Assembly (NCBI GenBank): GCA_024701455.1
Contig: JABXYP010000001.1
Span: 3,166,001 to 3,230,000, forward strand
DNA length: 64,000 bases
Direction: 5' to 3'
From: Bacillus sp. A301a_S52
GTDB lineage: Bacteria > Bacillota > Bacilli > Bacillales > Salisediminibacteriaceae
Below the pieces are notes generated by a model. The model ran no database searches, was not told where the DNA came from, and was given only the letters and a program-made list of their open reading frames with translations. Both the position numbers and the translations under genes were made by a program. Positions 9,316-19,060 of this stretch are shown here, one piece after another (position 1 is the stretch's first letter; each line of letters begins with the position of its first letter).

Positions 9316-11097
9316 TTACTCCTCTTCCTCTGATTGTCTTATCTTATAAAACATGAGCTTAAAATTTGTCCCTCTCCCTACTTCACTTTCTACTGAAATT
9401 TTGGCATGATGAGCTTCAGCCAAATGCTTAACAATAGCTAAACCAAGCCCTGTTCCTCCAGAATTTCTGCTCCTCGCTCTATCCACACGATAAAACCGCT
9501 CAAACACGCGAGGTATTTCTTTTTTATTTATACCAATACCAGTGTCCTCAACTTCCAAAATAACCGTTTCCGTTTGTTCTTTAACTCTTATGTTAATTCG
9601 ACCTTCTTCTGGTGAATAAACGATGGCATTATTAACGAGATTAATGAGAATTTGTTTAATCCGATGAGGATCTCCCTCAATATACGTGGAGCCAATTACT
9701 TTTTTTTCTAGCTCCATCTTTTTCGCTTCCGCTTTATTTTTCAAAATCAGAAATACTTCATCCACGACTGATTCTAACGTGACATGTTGCCAGTTCAATT
9801 GGAATTTAGCACCTTCTATTTTTGAGAGCTCTAATAAATCGACTATCAATCCTTCTAACCGCTCTGATTCATTGGCGATAATTGTTAAAAAACGTTTCCT
9901 TAAGTTCTCATCTTCCATTGCCCCATCTAGTAATGTTTCTGTAAAACCCTTTAGTGATGTAACAGGAGTTCGAAGTTCATGGGAGACATTTGCCACGAAG
10001 TCTTTTCGAGCTTGCTCGAGTTTCTTTAATTCCGTAATATCATGAAAAACAAGGACGATTCCTTTTAACTTTTCATCGATGCCAATTATCGGTGCACCAT
10101 GTACGTCCACATGTTTAAAATAAATACCTACAGAAAGCTTAAGAGGCTTCCTCGTACGACATTCTGTCAGAAAAATTTCCTGTATAAATTGAATGATTTG
10201 TTTGTGTTTAATGACTTTATAATAAAGCTGGTTTTTCCATAGTTCTGTTTCTTCATCAAATAGTTCTTTACATGAACGATTTATAAGCGTAATATCACCT
10301 TTTGCATTAATTAATATGAGGCCACTCCCCATATTTTCTATAAGCGTTTCCAGTCTTTCTTGCTGACTTTCATAGGTTGTTGTAATTTGTGATAAATTTT
10401 CAGCAAGAACATTAATCGAGCGGTTTAACTCTCCGGTTTCTAAATTTTCCCCTTCAAATGTCCTTGCATCGAAGTTGCCCTTTGCCAATTCATTGGCAAC
10501 GCGCCTTGCATCCTCAACCGGCTTTACCATCTGATTCGTTAATTTAGAGGCTAATACTAAAATAATTAAAAATGCGATAAAAAAAGATACAAATAGTAAT
10601 GTCCAAATATTTTGGTAAACAGCATTCAATTCATCCATTTCCACCCCTAAACGAATGAATCCTGAGGAGCCCGCCTCAGTCTCAAAAGGCAAAGCAAAAT
10701 AGAGCAGTTCCTTTCCAACGGTTGCACTATATCTTGTTTCCCTTCCCCCCTCATTATCCATAGCAGACTGAATTTCTGGGCGATTTAGATGATTATCCAT
10801 TTCCTCAGGTGATGTGGCGGTTTCTGCTAACACTTCACCTTCTTCTTCAATGACTGTTAGACGAACATCAAGTCGGTCAGCAATTTCCAAAACTCTTTCT
10901 TGAAGACGCGTTTCATCCGTTATATCTATTTCTTCAAGTTGATAAACGACTAAATGCGTCTCCTTTTCAATCCGATCAAACATTCTCTCTAAGTAAAAAT
11001 CCTTAAAGAAGGGACCGAGTACTGCGCCTAAACTGAATAACACAAGTAAAATAATTAATGATAAAGGAACAATTAATCTAAATCGATAGCTATTCAT
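9316..11097 (-). CDS. phoR: Phosphate-regulon sensor histidine kinase PhoR
   Basis: PhoR phosphorylates PhoP when phosphate is limiting. The 593-residue protein has a transmembrane helix at ~9-30, an extracellular sensor part, a second helix at ~165-185, HAMP (~186-240), PAS (~250-350), and HisKA with the phosphorylated His at 373 (VSHELRTPV). The HATPase domain follows with the N-box (NLVNNAI), EDTGIGI and GGTGLGLAIVK. Its ATG overlaps the end of phoP by 8 bp, so the two are translationally coupled. It could equally be called a WalK-like kinase on domains alone; the polA/mdh context supports PhoR. Confidence 0.92.
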   Translation of the reverse strand: MNSYRFRLIVPLSLIILLVLFSLGAVLGPFFKDFYLERMFDRIEKETHLVVYQLEEIDITDETRLQERVLEIADRLDVRLTVIEEEGEVLAETATSPEEMDNHLNRPEIQSAMDNEGGRETRYSATVGKELLYFALPFETEAGSSGFIRLGVEMDELNAVYQNIWTLLFVSFFIAFLIILVLASKLTNQMVKPVEDARRVANELAKGNFDARTFEGENLETGELNRSINVLAENLSQITTTYESQQERLETLIENMGSGLILINAKGDITLINRSCKELFDEETELWKNQLYYKVIKHKQIIQFIQEIFLTECRTRKPLKLSVGIYFKHVDVHGAPIIGIDEKLKGIVLVFHDITELKKLEQARKDFVANVSHELRTPVTSLKGFTETLLDGAMEDENLRKRFLTIIANESERLEGLIVDLLELSKIEGAKFQLNWQHVTLESVVDEVFLILKNKAEAKKMELEKKVIGSTYIEGDPHRIKQILINLVNNAIVYSPEEGRINIRVKEQTETVILEVEDTGIGINKKEIPRVFERFYRVDRARSRNSGGTGLGLAIVKHLAEAHHAKISVESEVGRGTNFKLMFYKIRQSEEEE

Positions 11098-11806
11098 CTT
11101 TAAACGGGTTGTCTAATTTATACCCTAATCCACGTATCGTTTTTATATAAATTGGTTTTTTCGTATTCGGTTCAATTTTCTCACGCAGGTGACTAATATG
11201 TACATCGACAATGCGCGTATCCCCTACAAATTCGTAATTCCAAACAGCATTTAATAATTGATCTCTCGTCAAAACTCTCCCTTTATGATTTACTAAGTAA
11301 ACGAGTAATTCAAACTCTTTAGGAGTTAATTCTAACGCTTCCCCCTGCAAATAAACTTCATAGTTATCTGGAAAAATCTCTACATCGCCAATCGTCATTT
11401 TTTTAGTGTCTTTTTCCACATTATCGTTTTGTACCACTTTTTGAGAACGTCGAAGAATCGCTCTAACTCTCGCGACAACTTCTCTCGGGCTAAAAGGCTT
11501 TGTTAAGTAGTCATCAGCCCCTAGCTCTAATCCTAACACCTTATCAAACTCTTCATCCTTTGCGGTAAGCATTAAGATAGGTGTTAAAACTTTATTTTGT
11601 CTTAAGGCTTTACACACTTCTAAACCATCCATCTCAGGTAGCATCAAATCCAAAATAATTAAATCAAACGATGTCTCCATCGCTGTATTTAATGCTGTTT
11701 TTCCGTCCATTGCAGTCGTCACATCAAAACCACCTTGTTCCAAATTAAATTGTAGCAAGGTTAAAATTGATTCTTCATCATCAACAATTAATAATTTTTG
11801 CGACAT
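11090..11806 (-). CDS. phoP: Phosphate response regulator PhoP (OmpR family)
   Basis: The receiver domain (1-120) has the acidic pocket (VDDEES), phospho-acceptor Asp53 (ILDLMLPEMDG) and Lys in LTKPFSP. The C-terminal winged helix (~140-235) has the OmpR signature (LTPKEFELLVYLVNHKGRVLTR; RGLGYKL). The start at 11806 (MSQKLLIVDD) is chosen because GGAGG precedes it; the open frame extends 12 codons further without support. 238 residues, close to B. subtilis PhoP. No clear Pho boxes were seen upstream. Confidence 0.94.
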   Translation of the reverse strand: MSQKLLIVDDEESILTLLQFNLEQGGFDVTTAMDGKTALNTAMETSFDLIILDLMLPEMDGLEVCKALRQNKVLTPILMLTAKDEEFDKVLGLELGADDYLTKPFSPREVVARVRAILRRSQKVVQNDNVEKDTKKMTIGDVEIFPDNYEVYLQGEALELTPKEFELLVYLVNHKGRVLTRDQLLNAVWNYEFVGDTRIVDVHISHLREKIEPNTKKPIYIKTIRGLGYKLDNPFKDE

Positions 11807-12034
11807 ACTGGTTCCTCCTGCACCGCTTTGATCCCCTATCAAAGCAATTTCTAAGTTTTTTTGTGACTGTTTAATTTCATCATACTACATTTTCATTTTT
11901 TAACAAAGTCGCAAAAAATCCTTTTTGCAATTCCTTTTTCCCTTTAACCGCTTATGATTTATTGTGCTATTTTAAATGTTATACTTTTTCCTCATTTCAT
12001 CGTACTTATCTGTCAAAACGACTTATAAAGCTAA

Positions 12035-12055
12035 GCTTCAATCAGTGGGGGTTTT
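12035..12055 (+). repeat. Half copy of the dispersed hairpin repeat (left arm only)
   Basis: CTTCAATCAGTGGGGGTTTT matches the left arm of the six other copies, but the expected right arm and downstream module are absent. It is probably a decayed copy. Confidence 0.55.
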
Positions 12056-12192
12056 ACTGCACCTTAAGTGTGGATAAATAAATCTTCAGACATCAGCAAG
12101 CTCTTCTTACAAGCATTACTCGCTGGTTCGTTTTAACTACCAAGAAGAAAATTGAAGCCATGCTCTTCAAAAAAACCTTTCCCATTAAATGA

Positions 12193-12240
12193 AATAAGTG
12201 CCTCGGAAGCTGTATTAAGCAGCTTCTTGAGACACTTATT
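12193..12240 (-). terminator. Terminator downstream of mdh
   Basis: A long imperfect hairpin pairs AATAAGTG with CACTTATT and GAAGCTG with CAGCTTC, 8 bp beyond the mdh stop codon on the minus strand. Confidence 0.7.
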
Positions 12241-12247
12241 AGTCACA

Positions 12248-13186
12248 CTATTTAACAAGTTTTAATACACTTTTAACAGATTCAACAGATTTATTGAGTT
12301 GCTGCTTCTCTTCGTCTGTAAGGTCTAATTCAAATATTTTTTCTAATCCATTGCCCCCAAGAACTGTAGGGACCCCTAAGTAAATATCGCTATAACCATA
12401 TTCACCTTCTAGGTAAGCAATCGATGGTAGAATACGTTTTTTATCTTTTAAAATCGCTTCAACCATTTGAACAATAGAAGCTGCGGGAGCAAAATAGGCA
12501 CTTCCTGTTCCTAGTAGATTAACAATTTCACCGCCGCCTTTACGCGTTCGTTCTACAATCGCGTCTAAACGGTCTTTCGAAATTAACTTTTCGAGAGGAA
12601 TACCTCCGGCGAAACTATAACGTAGCATTGGTACCATATCATCTCCATGGCCCCCTAAAACGAATCCTGTCACGTCTTCCACAGAGACATTTAATTCTTG
12701 CGCCACAAATGTATTAAACCGTGCAGTATCCAAGACACCTGATTGTCCAATTACACGATTTTTAGGAAAACCTGACTCTTGAAAAACGGCATACGTCATG
12801 GCATCTACTGGATTTGTCAGAACGATAATAAAACAATCTGGTGAATATTTTACAATATCTTTCGTAACACTTTTCATGATACTTGCATTCGTACTCACAA
12901 GGTCATCTCTGCTCATTCCTGGTTTACGGGGAATACCAGCAGTAATGACGACAATATCTGAATCAGCGGTTTCCTTGTAATCGGAAGTTCCAATAATATT
13001 AGCATCAAACCCTTGAACAGGGCTCGCCTCTAGCATATCTAAGGCCTTTCCCTTAGTAGGTTGTTCTGAATTAGGGATATCTACAAGTACGACATCACCT
13101 AACTCTTTTTGAGCCGCCATGAGAGCCGTAGTCGTTCCTGTAAAACCGCTTCCGACAACACTTATCTTTCTTCGTCTGATTGCCAT
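12248..13186 (-). CDS. mdh: Malate dehydrogenase (NAD)
   Basis: Mdh interconverts malate and oxaloacetate in the TCA cycle. The 312-residue LDH-like enzyme has the Rossmann start [10 protein letters not shown], substrate loop [14 protein letters not shown] region [18 protein letters not shown] and catalytic His in GGHGDDMVP. The start at 13186 ([12 protein letters not shown]) is chosen over the ATG 9 bp earlier because GAGGAG would abut the earlier one. It closes the citZ-icd-mdh cluster. Confidence 0.96.
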   Translation of the reverse strand: MAIRRRKISVVGSGFTGTTTALMAAQKELGDVVLVDIPNSEQPTKGKALDMLEASPVQGFDANIIGTSDYKETADSDIVVITAGIPRKPGMSRDDLVSTNASIMKSVTKDIVKYSPDCFIIVLTNPVDAMTYAVFQESGFPKNRVIGQSGVLDTARFNTFVAQELNVSVEDVTGFVLGGHGDDMVPMLRYSFAGGIPLEKLISKDRLDAIVERTRKGGGEIVNLLGTGSAYFAPAASIVQMVEAILKDKKRILPSIAYLEGEYGYSDIYLGVPTVLGGNGLEKIFELDLTDEEKQQLNKSVESVKSVLKLVK

Positions 13187-13253
13187 ATTAGTCATCTCCT
13201 CGTTTTTGGATAAGCATCTATATCCTTTTCAAAGTGATGTTACGTTGAAAAAT

Positions 13254-14519
13254 TTATAGATTATTAATGAGCGCGTCCCCGAATTCTGAACATTTCACTT
13301 CAGTTGCTCCATCCATTAAGCGCGCGAAGTCATACGTTACCGTCTTACTACCAATGGTTTTGTCCATGGCATTTTCGATCATGTCCGCAGCTTCACCCCA
13401 TCCTAAGTGACGTAACATTAAAACGCCAGACAAAAGAACAGATGAAGGATTCACTTTATCTAAACCGGCATATTTTGGTGCTGTACCATGAGTCGCTTCA
13501 AAAATGGCATGTCCTGTATCATAATTGATGTTTGCTCCAGGTGCAATACCAATCCCACCAACCTGCGCAGCTAAAGCGTCAGATATATAGTCACCGTTTA
13601 AATTCATCGTTGCCACAACATCAAATTCTTTTGGACGTGTAAGAATTTGTTGAAGGAAAATATCCGCAATCGCATCCTTCACAATAATTTTGCCATCTGC
13701 TTCCGCTTGTGACTGGGCTTCATTTGCAGCATCGTTCCCTTTTTCTTCTACAATTTTATCGTATTGAGCCCATGTAAAGACTTTGTCACCAAATTCTTTT
13801 TCTGCTAATTCATAGCCCCAATTTTTGAAGGCCCCTTCAGTGAATTTCATGATATTTCCTTTATGGACGAGCGTTACACTCTTTCGTCCCTCGTCTAATG
13901 CATATTGAATAGCTGCACGTACAAGGCGCTCAGTTCCTTGTTGAGACACTGGCTTAATACCGATGCCTGATGTTTCAGGGAAGCGGATCTTCGTTGCTCC
14001 CATTTCATTTTGAAGAAAATCAACGACCTTTTTCACATCCTCAGTGCCTTCTTGGTACTCAATTCCCGCATAAATGTCTTCAGAATTTTCACGGAAAATA
14101 ACCATATCTGTATCCTGCGGTCGTTTAACTGGTGATGGGACACCTTCAAACCATCTAACTGGACGTAGGCATGTATAGAGGTCAAGCTCTTGACGTAAAG
14201 CCACATTTAAAGAACGGAACCCTCCACCGATAGGCGTTGTTAATGGTCCCTTTATCGCAATCATATATTCACGAATGGTGTCCAATGTTTGATCCGGCAA
14301 CCACTCACCTGTTTGCGTGTGGGCTTTCTCACCAGCTAACACTTCTGTCCAATGAATTTTTTTCTCACCGTTATAGGCTTTATCAACGGCAGCTTCAATC
14401 ACACGTGAAGCAGCCTTCCAAATATCTGGTCCAATACCATCACCTTCGATATATGGAATAACTGGCTCATTCGGAACATTTAATACACCATTATTTACAG
14501 TAATTTTCTGTCCTGACAT
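13254..14519 (-). CDS. icd: Isocitrate dehydrogenase (NADP)
   Basis: Icd oxidises isocitrate to 2-oxoglutarate with NADP. The 421-residue product has the isocitrate-binding segment [18 protein letters not shown] with R-x4-R ([10 protein letters not shown]), the metal/NADP site [19 protein letters not shown], and the cofactor loop HGTAPKYAG. The start ATG follows TAGGAGG. It is separated from citZ by a terminator-like hairpin, and mdh follows 67 bp later, giving the usual Bacillus order. Confidence 0.96.
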   Translation of the reverse strand: MSGQKITVNNGVLNVPNEPVIPYIEGDGIGPDIWKAASRVIEAAVDKAYNGEKKIHWTEVLAGEKAHTQTGEWLPDQTLDTIREYMIAIKGPLTTPIGGGFRSLNVALRQELDLYTCLRPVRWFEGVPSPVKRPQDTDMVIFRENSEDIYAGIEYQEGTEDVKKVVDFLQNEMGATKIRFPETSGIGIKPVSQQGTERLVRAAIQYALDEGRKSVTLVHKGNIMKFTEGAFKNWGYELAEKEFGDKVFTWAQYDKIVEEKGNDAANEAQSQAEADGKIIVKDAIADIFLQQILTRPKEFDVVATMNLNGDYISDALAAQVGGIGIAPGANINYDTGHAIFEATHGTAPKYAGLDKVNPSSVLLSGVLMLRHLGWGEAADMIENAMDKTIGSKTVTYDFARLMDGATEVKCSEFGDALINNL

Positions 14520-14627
14520 TAAAAAACCTCCTAATAGTAACTATGTAATATATTTATACTGCCAACATCCTTTAAAGAATGCAAGAGGCAGCACATGACT
14601 TTGATTATACTCGAAAAAAGACATACG

Positions 14628-14661
14628 TTAAAAGAGGAGGTTTATCGTCCCCTCTTTTATC
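14628..14661 (-). terminator. Terminator/attenuator between citZ and icd
   Basis: AAAAGAGG and CCTCTTTT pair; on the minus strand the hairpin follows the citZ stop. It probably allows part of the citZ transcripts to read into icd. Confidence 0.7.
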
Positions 14662-14669
14662 CGCCATCA

Positions 14670-15785
14670 TTATCTTTCTTCGAGTGGTACCCAGGCCTGG
14701 TGATCTGGGCCCGTGTATTCTGCACGTGGTCGAATAAGTCGGTTATTTTCAAATTGTTCAAGGATATGAGCTATCCACCCAGAAACACGACTTACGGCGA
14801 AAATAGGTGTAAAGATGTCGTGCTCAATACCGAGGCTGTGATAAACGGATGCAGAATAAAAATCCACGTTCGGTAATAACCCTTTCTCGTTCGTCACAAT
14901 TTCATCAATTTTCACACTCATATCATACCACTTGTTAGTGCCTGTAATCTCAGTCAACTGTCGAGACATTTCTTTTAAATGTTTGGCACGAGGATCGCCA
15001 TTTTTATAAACTCTATGGCCGAATCCCATAATTTTCACCTTGCGAGCTAAAGCATCTTTTATATAGGCTTCTGCTTTATCCACCTCGCCGATTTCTGAAA
15101 GCATCGCCATTACCCGTTCATTGGCACCACCATGTAGAGGGCCTTTAAGGGCGCCAATTGCAGCTGTAATGCCCGAATACATATCCGATAAAGTAGCCAC
15201 ACAGACTCTAGCAGTAAAAGTGGATGCATTTAATTCATGATCTGCGTGTAAGACGAGCGCTTTATTAAAAGCTTTCTCAGAGATAGCATCAGGTTCCTCT
15301 CCATTGAGCATATAAAGGAAATTAGCAGCAAAACTTAAATTTTTATTAGGTTTAACTGGTTCTTGACCACGTCTTATCCGTGAAAAAGCGGTTATGATAG
15401 TTGGAAGCTGTGCCTGAAGTTTGATTGCTTTTTTATAGTTGGCAGCGTCATCTTGTACATCCGCTTCTTCATCAAACAAAGCGAGGTTAGAAACAGCTGT
15501 TCTTAGCACCGCCATGGGATGAACTTTATCAACGGGAAACGTCCGTAATTGCTCAATGACTGCCTCAGGAACTACAGCTGCGGAAGACAGTTCTGTTTTA
15601 AAAGAGATGAGTTCTTGCTCATTGGGAAGCTTATGATTCCACAATAAATAAATCACTTCTTCAAAGCTGGCGTAATCTGCTAAATCGTCAATATTATAAC
15701 CGTGATAAGTTAATACACCATCAATAATAGAGCTCACACTTGATGTCGTAGCAACGACACCTTCCAATCCTTTAGTCGTACTCAT
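14670..15785 (-). CDS. citZ: Citrate synthase
   Basis: CitZ condenses acetyl-CoA and oxaloacetate. The 371-residue type I enzyme has the catalytic His segments LKGPLHGGANE and GFGHRVYKNGDPRA and the Asp region NVDFYSASVYHSLG. The start codon follows AAAGGAGAGG. A sigma-A-like promoter lies far upstream (-10 at 16061), giving a leader of about 270 nt that contains a likely cre site, so CcpA repression is expected, as in B. subtilis. A 2-methylcitrate synthase role is less likely in this TCA cluster. Confidence 0.95.
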   Translation of the reverse strand: MSTTKGLEGVVATTSSVSSIIDGVLTYHGYNIDDLADYASFEEVIYLLWNHKLPNEQELISFKTELSSAAVVPEAVIEQLRTFPVDKVHPMAVLRTAVSNLALFDEEADVQDDAANYKKAIKLQAQLPTIITAFSRIRRGQEPVKPNKNLSFAANFLYMLNGEEPDAISEKAFNKALVLHADHELNASTFTARVCVATLSDMYSGITAAIGALKGPLHGGANERVMAMLSEIGEVDKAEAYIKDALARKVKIMGFGHRVYKNGDPRAKHLKEMSRQLTEITGTNKWYDMSVKIDEIVTNEKGLLPNVDFYSASVYHSLGIEHDIFTPIFAVSRVSGWIAHILEQFENNRLIRPRAEYTGPDHQAWVPLEER

Positions 15786-15986
15786 GCTACCTCTCCTTTA
15801 CAGATAAAATATGCGTTTTCCCATTAATTCTTCTTTCATCTCCAAGGTTTCTCAATTAACTAGTGTTTACTGACAGCCAATTTACTCCTATTCTTGACAC
15901 TAGTGGTACTACTCTATTTATTTTCCTAGGATACTTTCTCATAAACATGCGCTCAACCTTAAATACATGACTAAGAAATTTCTTTT

Positions 15987-16000
15987 AGTAAGCGTTTACG
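15987..16000 (-). promoter_or_regulatory. Likely CcpA cre site in the citZ leader
   Basis: AGTAAGCGTTTACG matches the cre consensus TGWAANCGNTNWCA at all but the two outermost positions. It lies about 55-65 nt downstream of the predicted citZ start of transcription, a roadblock position. Confidence 0.65.
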
Positions 16001-16060
16001 AAAAACCTTAGTTAGCGAGAGCAACTTAACTGTCTATGTATTTCGTCTTATTCGTTTATC

Positions 16061-16088
16061 ATTATACCATTTTTAACATTTTTGTGAA
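16061..16088 (-). promoter_or_regulatory. Predicted sigma-A promoter of citZ
   Basis: On the minus strand TTCACA (16083-16088) is followed after 16 nt by TATAAT (16061-16066). It is the only good promoter in the region upstream of citZ. Confidence 0.6.
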
Positions 16089-16140
16089 CGAAAAAGTTTT
16101 AAAGAAGGAAATATTCTGATTTATACTACTATTTCAAATA

Positions 16141-16285
16141 AAACGAACCTTCAATCAGTGGGAGTTTCCGCTCTTCTCCCACTGATTGTTAGTTGAGTTA
16201 ATCAGAACATTAGCGACCGCCTATATAGGGTTACCTCTCCTCTCTATTTTGAGCCGGGAGGTTTACGGACGCTTATCTGTGATAA
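16141..16285 (+). repeat. Dispersed intergenic hairpin repeat, copy C (long form)
   Basis: It has AAACGAACCTTCAATCAGTG, a 13-bp stem (CAATCAGTGGGAG/CTCCCACTGATTG), TTGAGTTAATCAGAACATTA, then a second imperfect hairpin bounded by GCGACCG and CGGACGC, ending CTTATCTGTGATAAA. It lies just after ytwI on the minus strand. Confidence 0.9.
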
Positions 16286-16309
16286 ATTGATAGTTTATTT
16301 CTAAGATGG

Positions 16310-16780
16310 CTATCCTCCAAAGGAACTGAAAAAATCAACCATTTTCATGGCAAGATAAGCAATACCAGCACCGATAAGTGGACCTACAGCTACGCCATTA
16401 AAGACAGCCACAGCAAGAATCGTCCCAAACACTAAAGCGGCAGTGATGTGTGGGTCATTTTGAAGCAATTCAATTCCGTTAGCAGCAATGATAGCCACAA
16501 AAATTCCAGAGGCCAAAGCAATCCAAGCATATGACGATTTCAAAGCATCTTGTAGGTCTCTAAAGCCAATATCTCCCGTTACTATTGGGACTAAGACAGC
16601 AATAGTTATAATTGTTACACCAATATTGATCCCTTTCTGCTGAGCAAATGGTAAAATTTTATCTGCTAATCCACTCCATTTCACAACAAGCAGGAATGCG
16701 ACAGCAATAATTAAAGATTGATTTTTAGCAAATAAGCCAATAGCAAGTAAGATAAGCATAAAAATAGTTGCTTGAGTCAT
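16310..16780 (-). CDS. ytwI: DUF441 family membrane protein YtwI
   Basis: A hydrophobic 156-residue protein with four or five predicted membrane helices, ending MVDFFSSFGG. It matches the YtwI/DUF441 family by position and composition; no function is known for the family. The start at 16780 (MTQATIFMLILL) follows AAGGGG; the open frame continues 8 codons further without support. It is divergent from ytvI. Confidence 0.85.
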   Translation of the reverse strand: MTQATIFMLILLAIGLFAKNQSLIIAVAFLLVVKWSGLADKILPFAQQKGINIGVTIITIAVLVPIVTGDIGFRDLQDALKSSYAWIALASGIFVAIIAANGIELLQNDPHITAALVFGTILAVAVFNGVAVGPLIGAGIAYLAMKMVDFFSSFGG

Positions 16781-17015
16781 TATTATTCCCCTTCTATCCA
16801 TCATTCCGCTAACTATACTACCACAGTTCCTCTATTTTTCGCACCAATCATCCCCTCCTTTGTTTTAACTGCACTTACGCAACATCTCAAAAAAATCTTA
16901 TCTTTAAGTATAAACAAGCAGGACATGCATACATTCATATAAGTAGTTCGGCCCTTAATCACACACATTTCAAAGAATATTAAGACTCTAATACTGATTT
17001 AAGCAGGTGATATAG

Positions 17016-18122
17016 ATGTCTGAAAAATCTTTTCTTTTAGTTAAACGAATCGTCATCTTATCAAGTATCATTCTTACAGTTATAACTACTGTGACAGTAG
17101 CTATTATATATTTTTATCCATTTTTATTAGCTATTGTTTTCTCTTTAATTTTTTTGCCTTTTGTAAACTACTTAGAAAATTATTTGCGCTGGAAAAGAGC
17201 AGTAGCTACATTTATTGTTATTGCAACTTTTATCTTACTATTAATGATATTAATGACGTTCATTATAGCTGAAATGGTACAAGGATTATCGTTCTTAGCG
17301 AAAGTCTTACCGAGCTATATAGAGGAATTGACCAAAACCATTCAACATTGGATAAATACACGTTTATTCCCTTTAATCTCAGATTTATCTCAATTTACTA
17401 GTGGTTTGGAACGCGAATCTGGTATGACGTTTGATCAGTCAATCGATCAGATTTTAAGTGAAGGAAGTATGCAGATTGGAAATATCATTCAAGCTTTTTT
17501 AAATCAATTAAAAGACTTTTTAATAGCCTTCCCACACGCAATAACAATGATCCTATTCTCTTTACTTGCCTCCTTTTTTATTACCAAAGACTGGCCGCAA
17601 CTCATAATTTGGGTCAATACTCATTTACCTCAACGGTTAACATATGTAAGTGGAAGAATTTTCAAAGAGTGGAAAGCTGCCTTAGGGCATTACCTGATGG
17701 CTCAGTTCATTTTAGTTCTCATATCAGCATTCATTGTTTTTGCAGGTTTAATTATTCTTAACGTTAATTATGCTTTTACAACATCTCTCCTTATTGCGGT
17801 TGTCGATATTTTCCCTTATATAGGGACAGGCATCGTGTTCATCCCATGGATAATTTATTCTTTTTTAAACGCTAATTGGTATATGACAGCTGGATTATCT
17901 ATTTTATACGGTATAGTCGTCCTCCAAAGACAACTTTCTGAACCGAAAATTCTTGCTCATCATATGGGCATGCCAACTTTAGTTTTATTATTTACTGTAT
18001 TTGCTTGTTATCAGGTATTTGGCTTTGCCGGAATACTTTTCGGACCGTTTATCTTAATAATCATTCAAACACTGAAAAATGCACGTGTACTTGAAGAAAT
18101 GAAGCATTATTTATTCCGATAA
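17016..18122 (+). CDS. ytvI: Sporulation membrane protein YtvI (AI-2E transporter family)
   Basis: A 368-residue permease-like protein of the AI-2E/PerM family. It has N-terminal helix pairs (residues ~9-70), a hydrophilic middle segment and several C-terminal helices; the family signature region around IAVVDIFPYIGTGIVFIPW and GMPTLVLLFTVF is present. In B. subtilis YtvI is a sporulation protein; the transported substrate is unknown. The start ATG follows AGCAGGTG. A sigma-E-like site may lie upstream (near 16907-16937), but this is weak. A terminator follows. Confidence 0.88.
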   Translation: MSEKSFLLVKRIVILSSIILTVITTVTVAIIYFYPFLLAIVFSLIFLPFVNYLENYLRWKRAVATFIVIATFILLLMILMTFIIAEMVQGLSFLAKVLPSYIEELTKTIQHWINTRLFPLISDLSQFTSGLERESGMTFDQSIDQILSEGSMQIGNIIQAFLNQLKDFLIAFPHAITMILFSLLASFFITKDWPQLIIWVNTHLPQRLTYVSGRIFKEWKAALGHYLMAQFILVLISAFIVFAGLIILNVNYAFTTSLLIAVVDIFPYIGTGIVFIPWIIYSFLNANWYMTAGLSILYGIVVLQRQLSEPKILAHHMGMPTLVLLFTVFACYQVFGFAGILFGPFILIIIQTLKNARVLEEMKHYLFR

Positions 18123-18178
18123 ATCTTTAAGAAGTTAGCAGCTGCAATTTAGAGAAATTTCTAGTAAAACGCCTACAG

Positions 18179-18212
18179 AAAAGACTCTCTTCAGTTGAAG
18201 AAAGTCTTTTCT
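18179..18212 (+). terminator. Terminator of ytvI
   Basis: GAAAAGACT pairs with AGTCTTTTC, with TCTTC/GAAGA extending the stem. The sequence after the hairpin is TTACAT, so the U-tract lies within the stem (CTTTTC). Confidence 0.7.
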
Positions 18213-18248
18213 TACATAACCAATCTCATGATATGAATCTACCTATAA

Positions 18249-18400
18249 TACAAACCTTTAATCAGTCGCGTTTTCGCTCTTCTCACACTGATTGGTCGTT
18301 GAGTGAATCAAACATTAGTGACCGTTATCTCTCGCCCAAATAGAGTTACCTTTCCTCTCTAGTTTGAGCCGTGAGGGATACGGACGCTTATTCTGTGATA
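18249..18400 (+). repeat. Dispersed intergenic hairpin repeat, copy D (long, diverged)
   Basis: It starts CAAACCTTTAATCAGTCGCG and has a first hairpin weakened by several mismatches. The downstream module (GTGACCGTTATCTC ... ACGGACGCTTATTCTG, ending GTGATAAA) is well kept. Confidence 0.85.
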
Positions 18401-18501
18401 AAAAATTTAAAATCACAGATTTGAGATAGACAATCTATCCTTGTATGTTTGTTCGTGTTGAAAATTCGATGATGACACTCAATCTACCATCATACTTTTT
18501 G

Positions 18502-18915
18502 TTATTTACGGCCCCATCGATTATGAGAAACATAAATAAAGTTGCCAGATTTAACGGCTTTTTGAAATACTCGCTGTAGAAATCCTTTAAAAACAGCTCT
18601 CGTTTGGGGAAGAAGTAAAAAGAAGCCAAGGGCGTCGGTAATAAAGCCTGGTGTTAAAAGAACCACTCCCCCCACAAGTATGCATATGCCATCAAGTATG
18701 ACGCCACTAGGCATTTGTCCTTGTGATGCTTGCATTTGTGCTGTTCTAATGGCATTAAGACCTTCTTTTTTTGCAAGGGCAGCCCCTAATATACCTGTTA
18801 ATATAATTAACAAGATCGTAATAGGGACACCAAATGCATTCCCAGATAAAATAAGTACCCATATTTCGAGAGCAGGGACGATAATTAAGAGAAGTAAAAA
18901 CAATTTTCCCATCAT
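18502..18915 (-). CDS. fxsA: FxsA family membrane protein
   Basis: A 137-residue protein with the FxsA pattern: N-terminal helices (LFLLLLIIVPALEIWVLI), the loop GILGAALAKKEGLNAIRTAQ, then PSGVILDGICILVGGVVLLTPGFITDALGF. E. coli FxsA suppresses F-exclusion of phage T7 when overproduced; its role in Bacillus (YtzA) is unknown. The start at 18915 follows AAAGGA. It is the last gene downstream of pyk. Confidence 0.9.
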   Translation of the reverse strand: MMGKLFLLLLIIVPALEIWVLILSGNAFGVPITILLIILTGILGAALAKKEGLNAIRTAQMQASQGQMPSGVILDGICILVGGVVLLTPGFITDALGFFLLLPQTRAVFKGFLQRVFQKAVKSGNFIYVSHNRWGRK

Positions 18916-19017
18916 GTTTCTTCCTTTCACAGTTATGTTAGCACGAACGTTATCAGCTGTTTGCCTTGAGCAGCTATGCCCCCACCTATTTCGTCAAACA
19001 TATTCTGAAAGCTAATA

Positions 19018-19053
19018 CAAAAAGAAGGAATAGTACCTATCCCTTCTTTTTGT
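19018..19053 (-). terminator. Terminator of pyk
   Basis: AAAAAGAAGG and CCTTCTTTTT pair (with ATAG/CTAT closing the loop), 8 bp past the pyk stop codon; the T-tract is on both strands. Confidence 0.9.
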
Positions 19054-19060
19054 AAATATA

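Larger units (their letters stand above)
11807..12247. other. Intergenic region between mdh and phoP
   Basis: About 440 bp without a gene. It should contain the phoP promoter. It also holds half a copy of the dispersed repeat (12035-12055) and the mdh terminator (12193-12240). Confidence 0.6.
15786..16309. other. citZ leader and promoter region plus repeat copy C
   Basis: About 520 bp without a gene. It contains the citZ leader with a cre-like site, the citZ promoter and one long copy of the dispersed repeat. Confidence 0.7.
18123..18501. other. Convergent intergenic region between ytvI and fxsA
   Basis: About 380 bp holding the ytvI terminator and repeat copy D. No gene is supported. Confidence 0.6.

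Noticed and set aside
11843..12000. Pho boxes upstream of phoP
   Set aside because: No pair of TTAACA-like repeats at 11-bp spacing could be found by eye.
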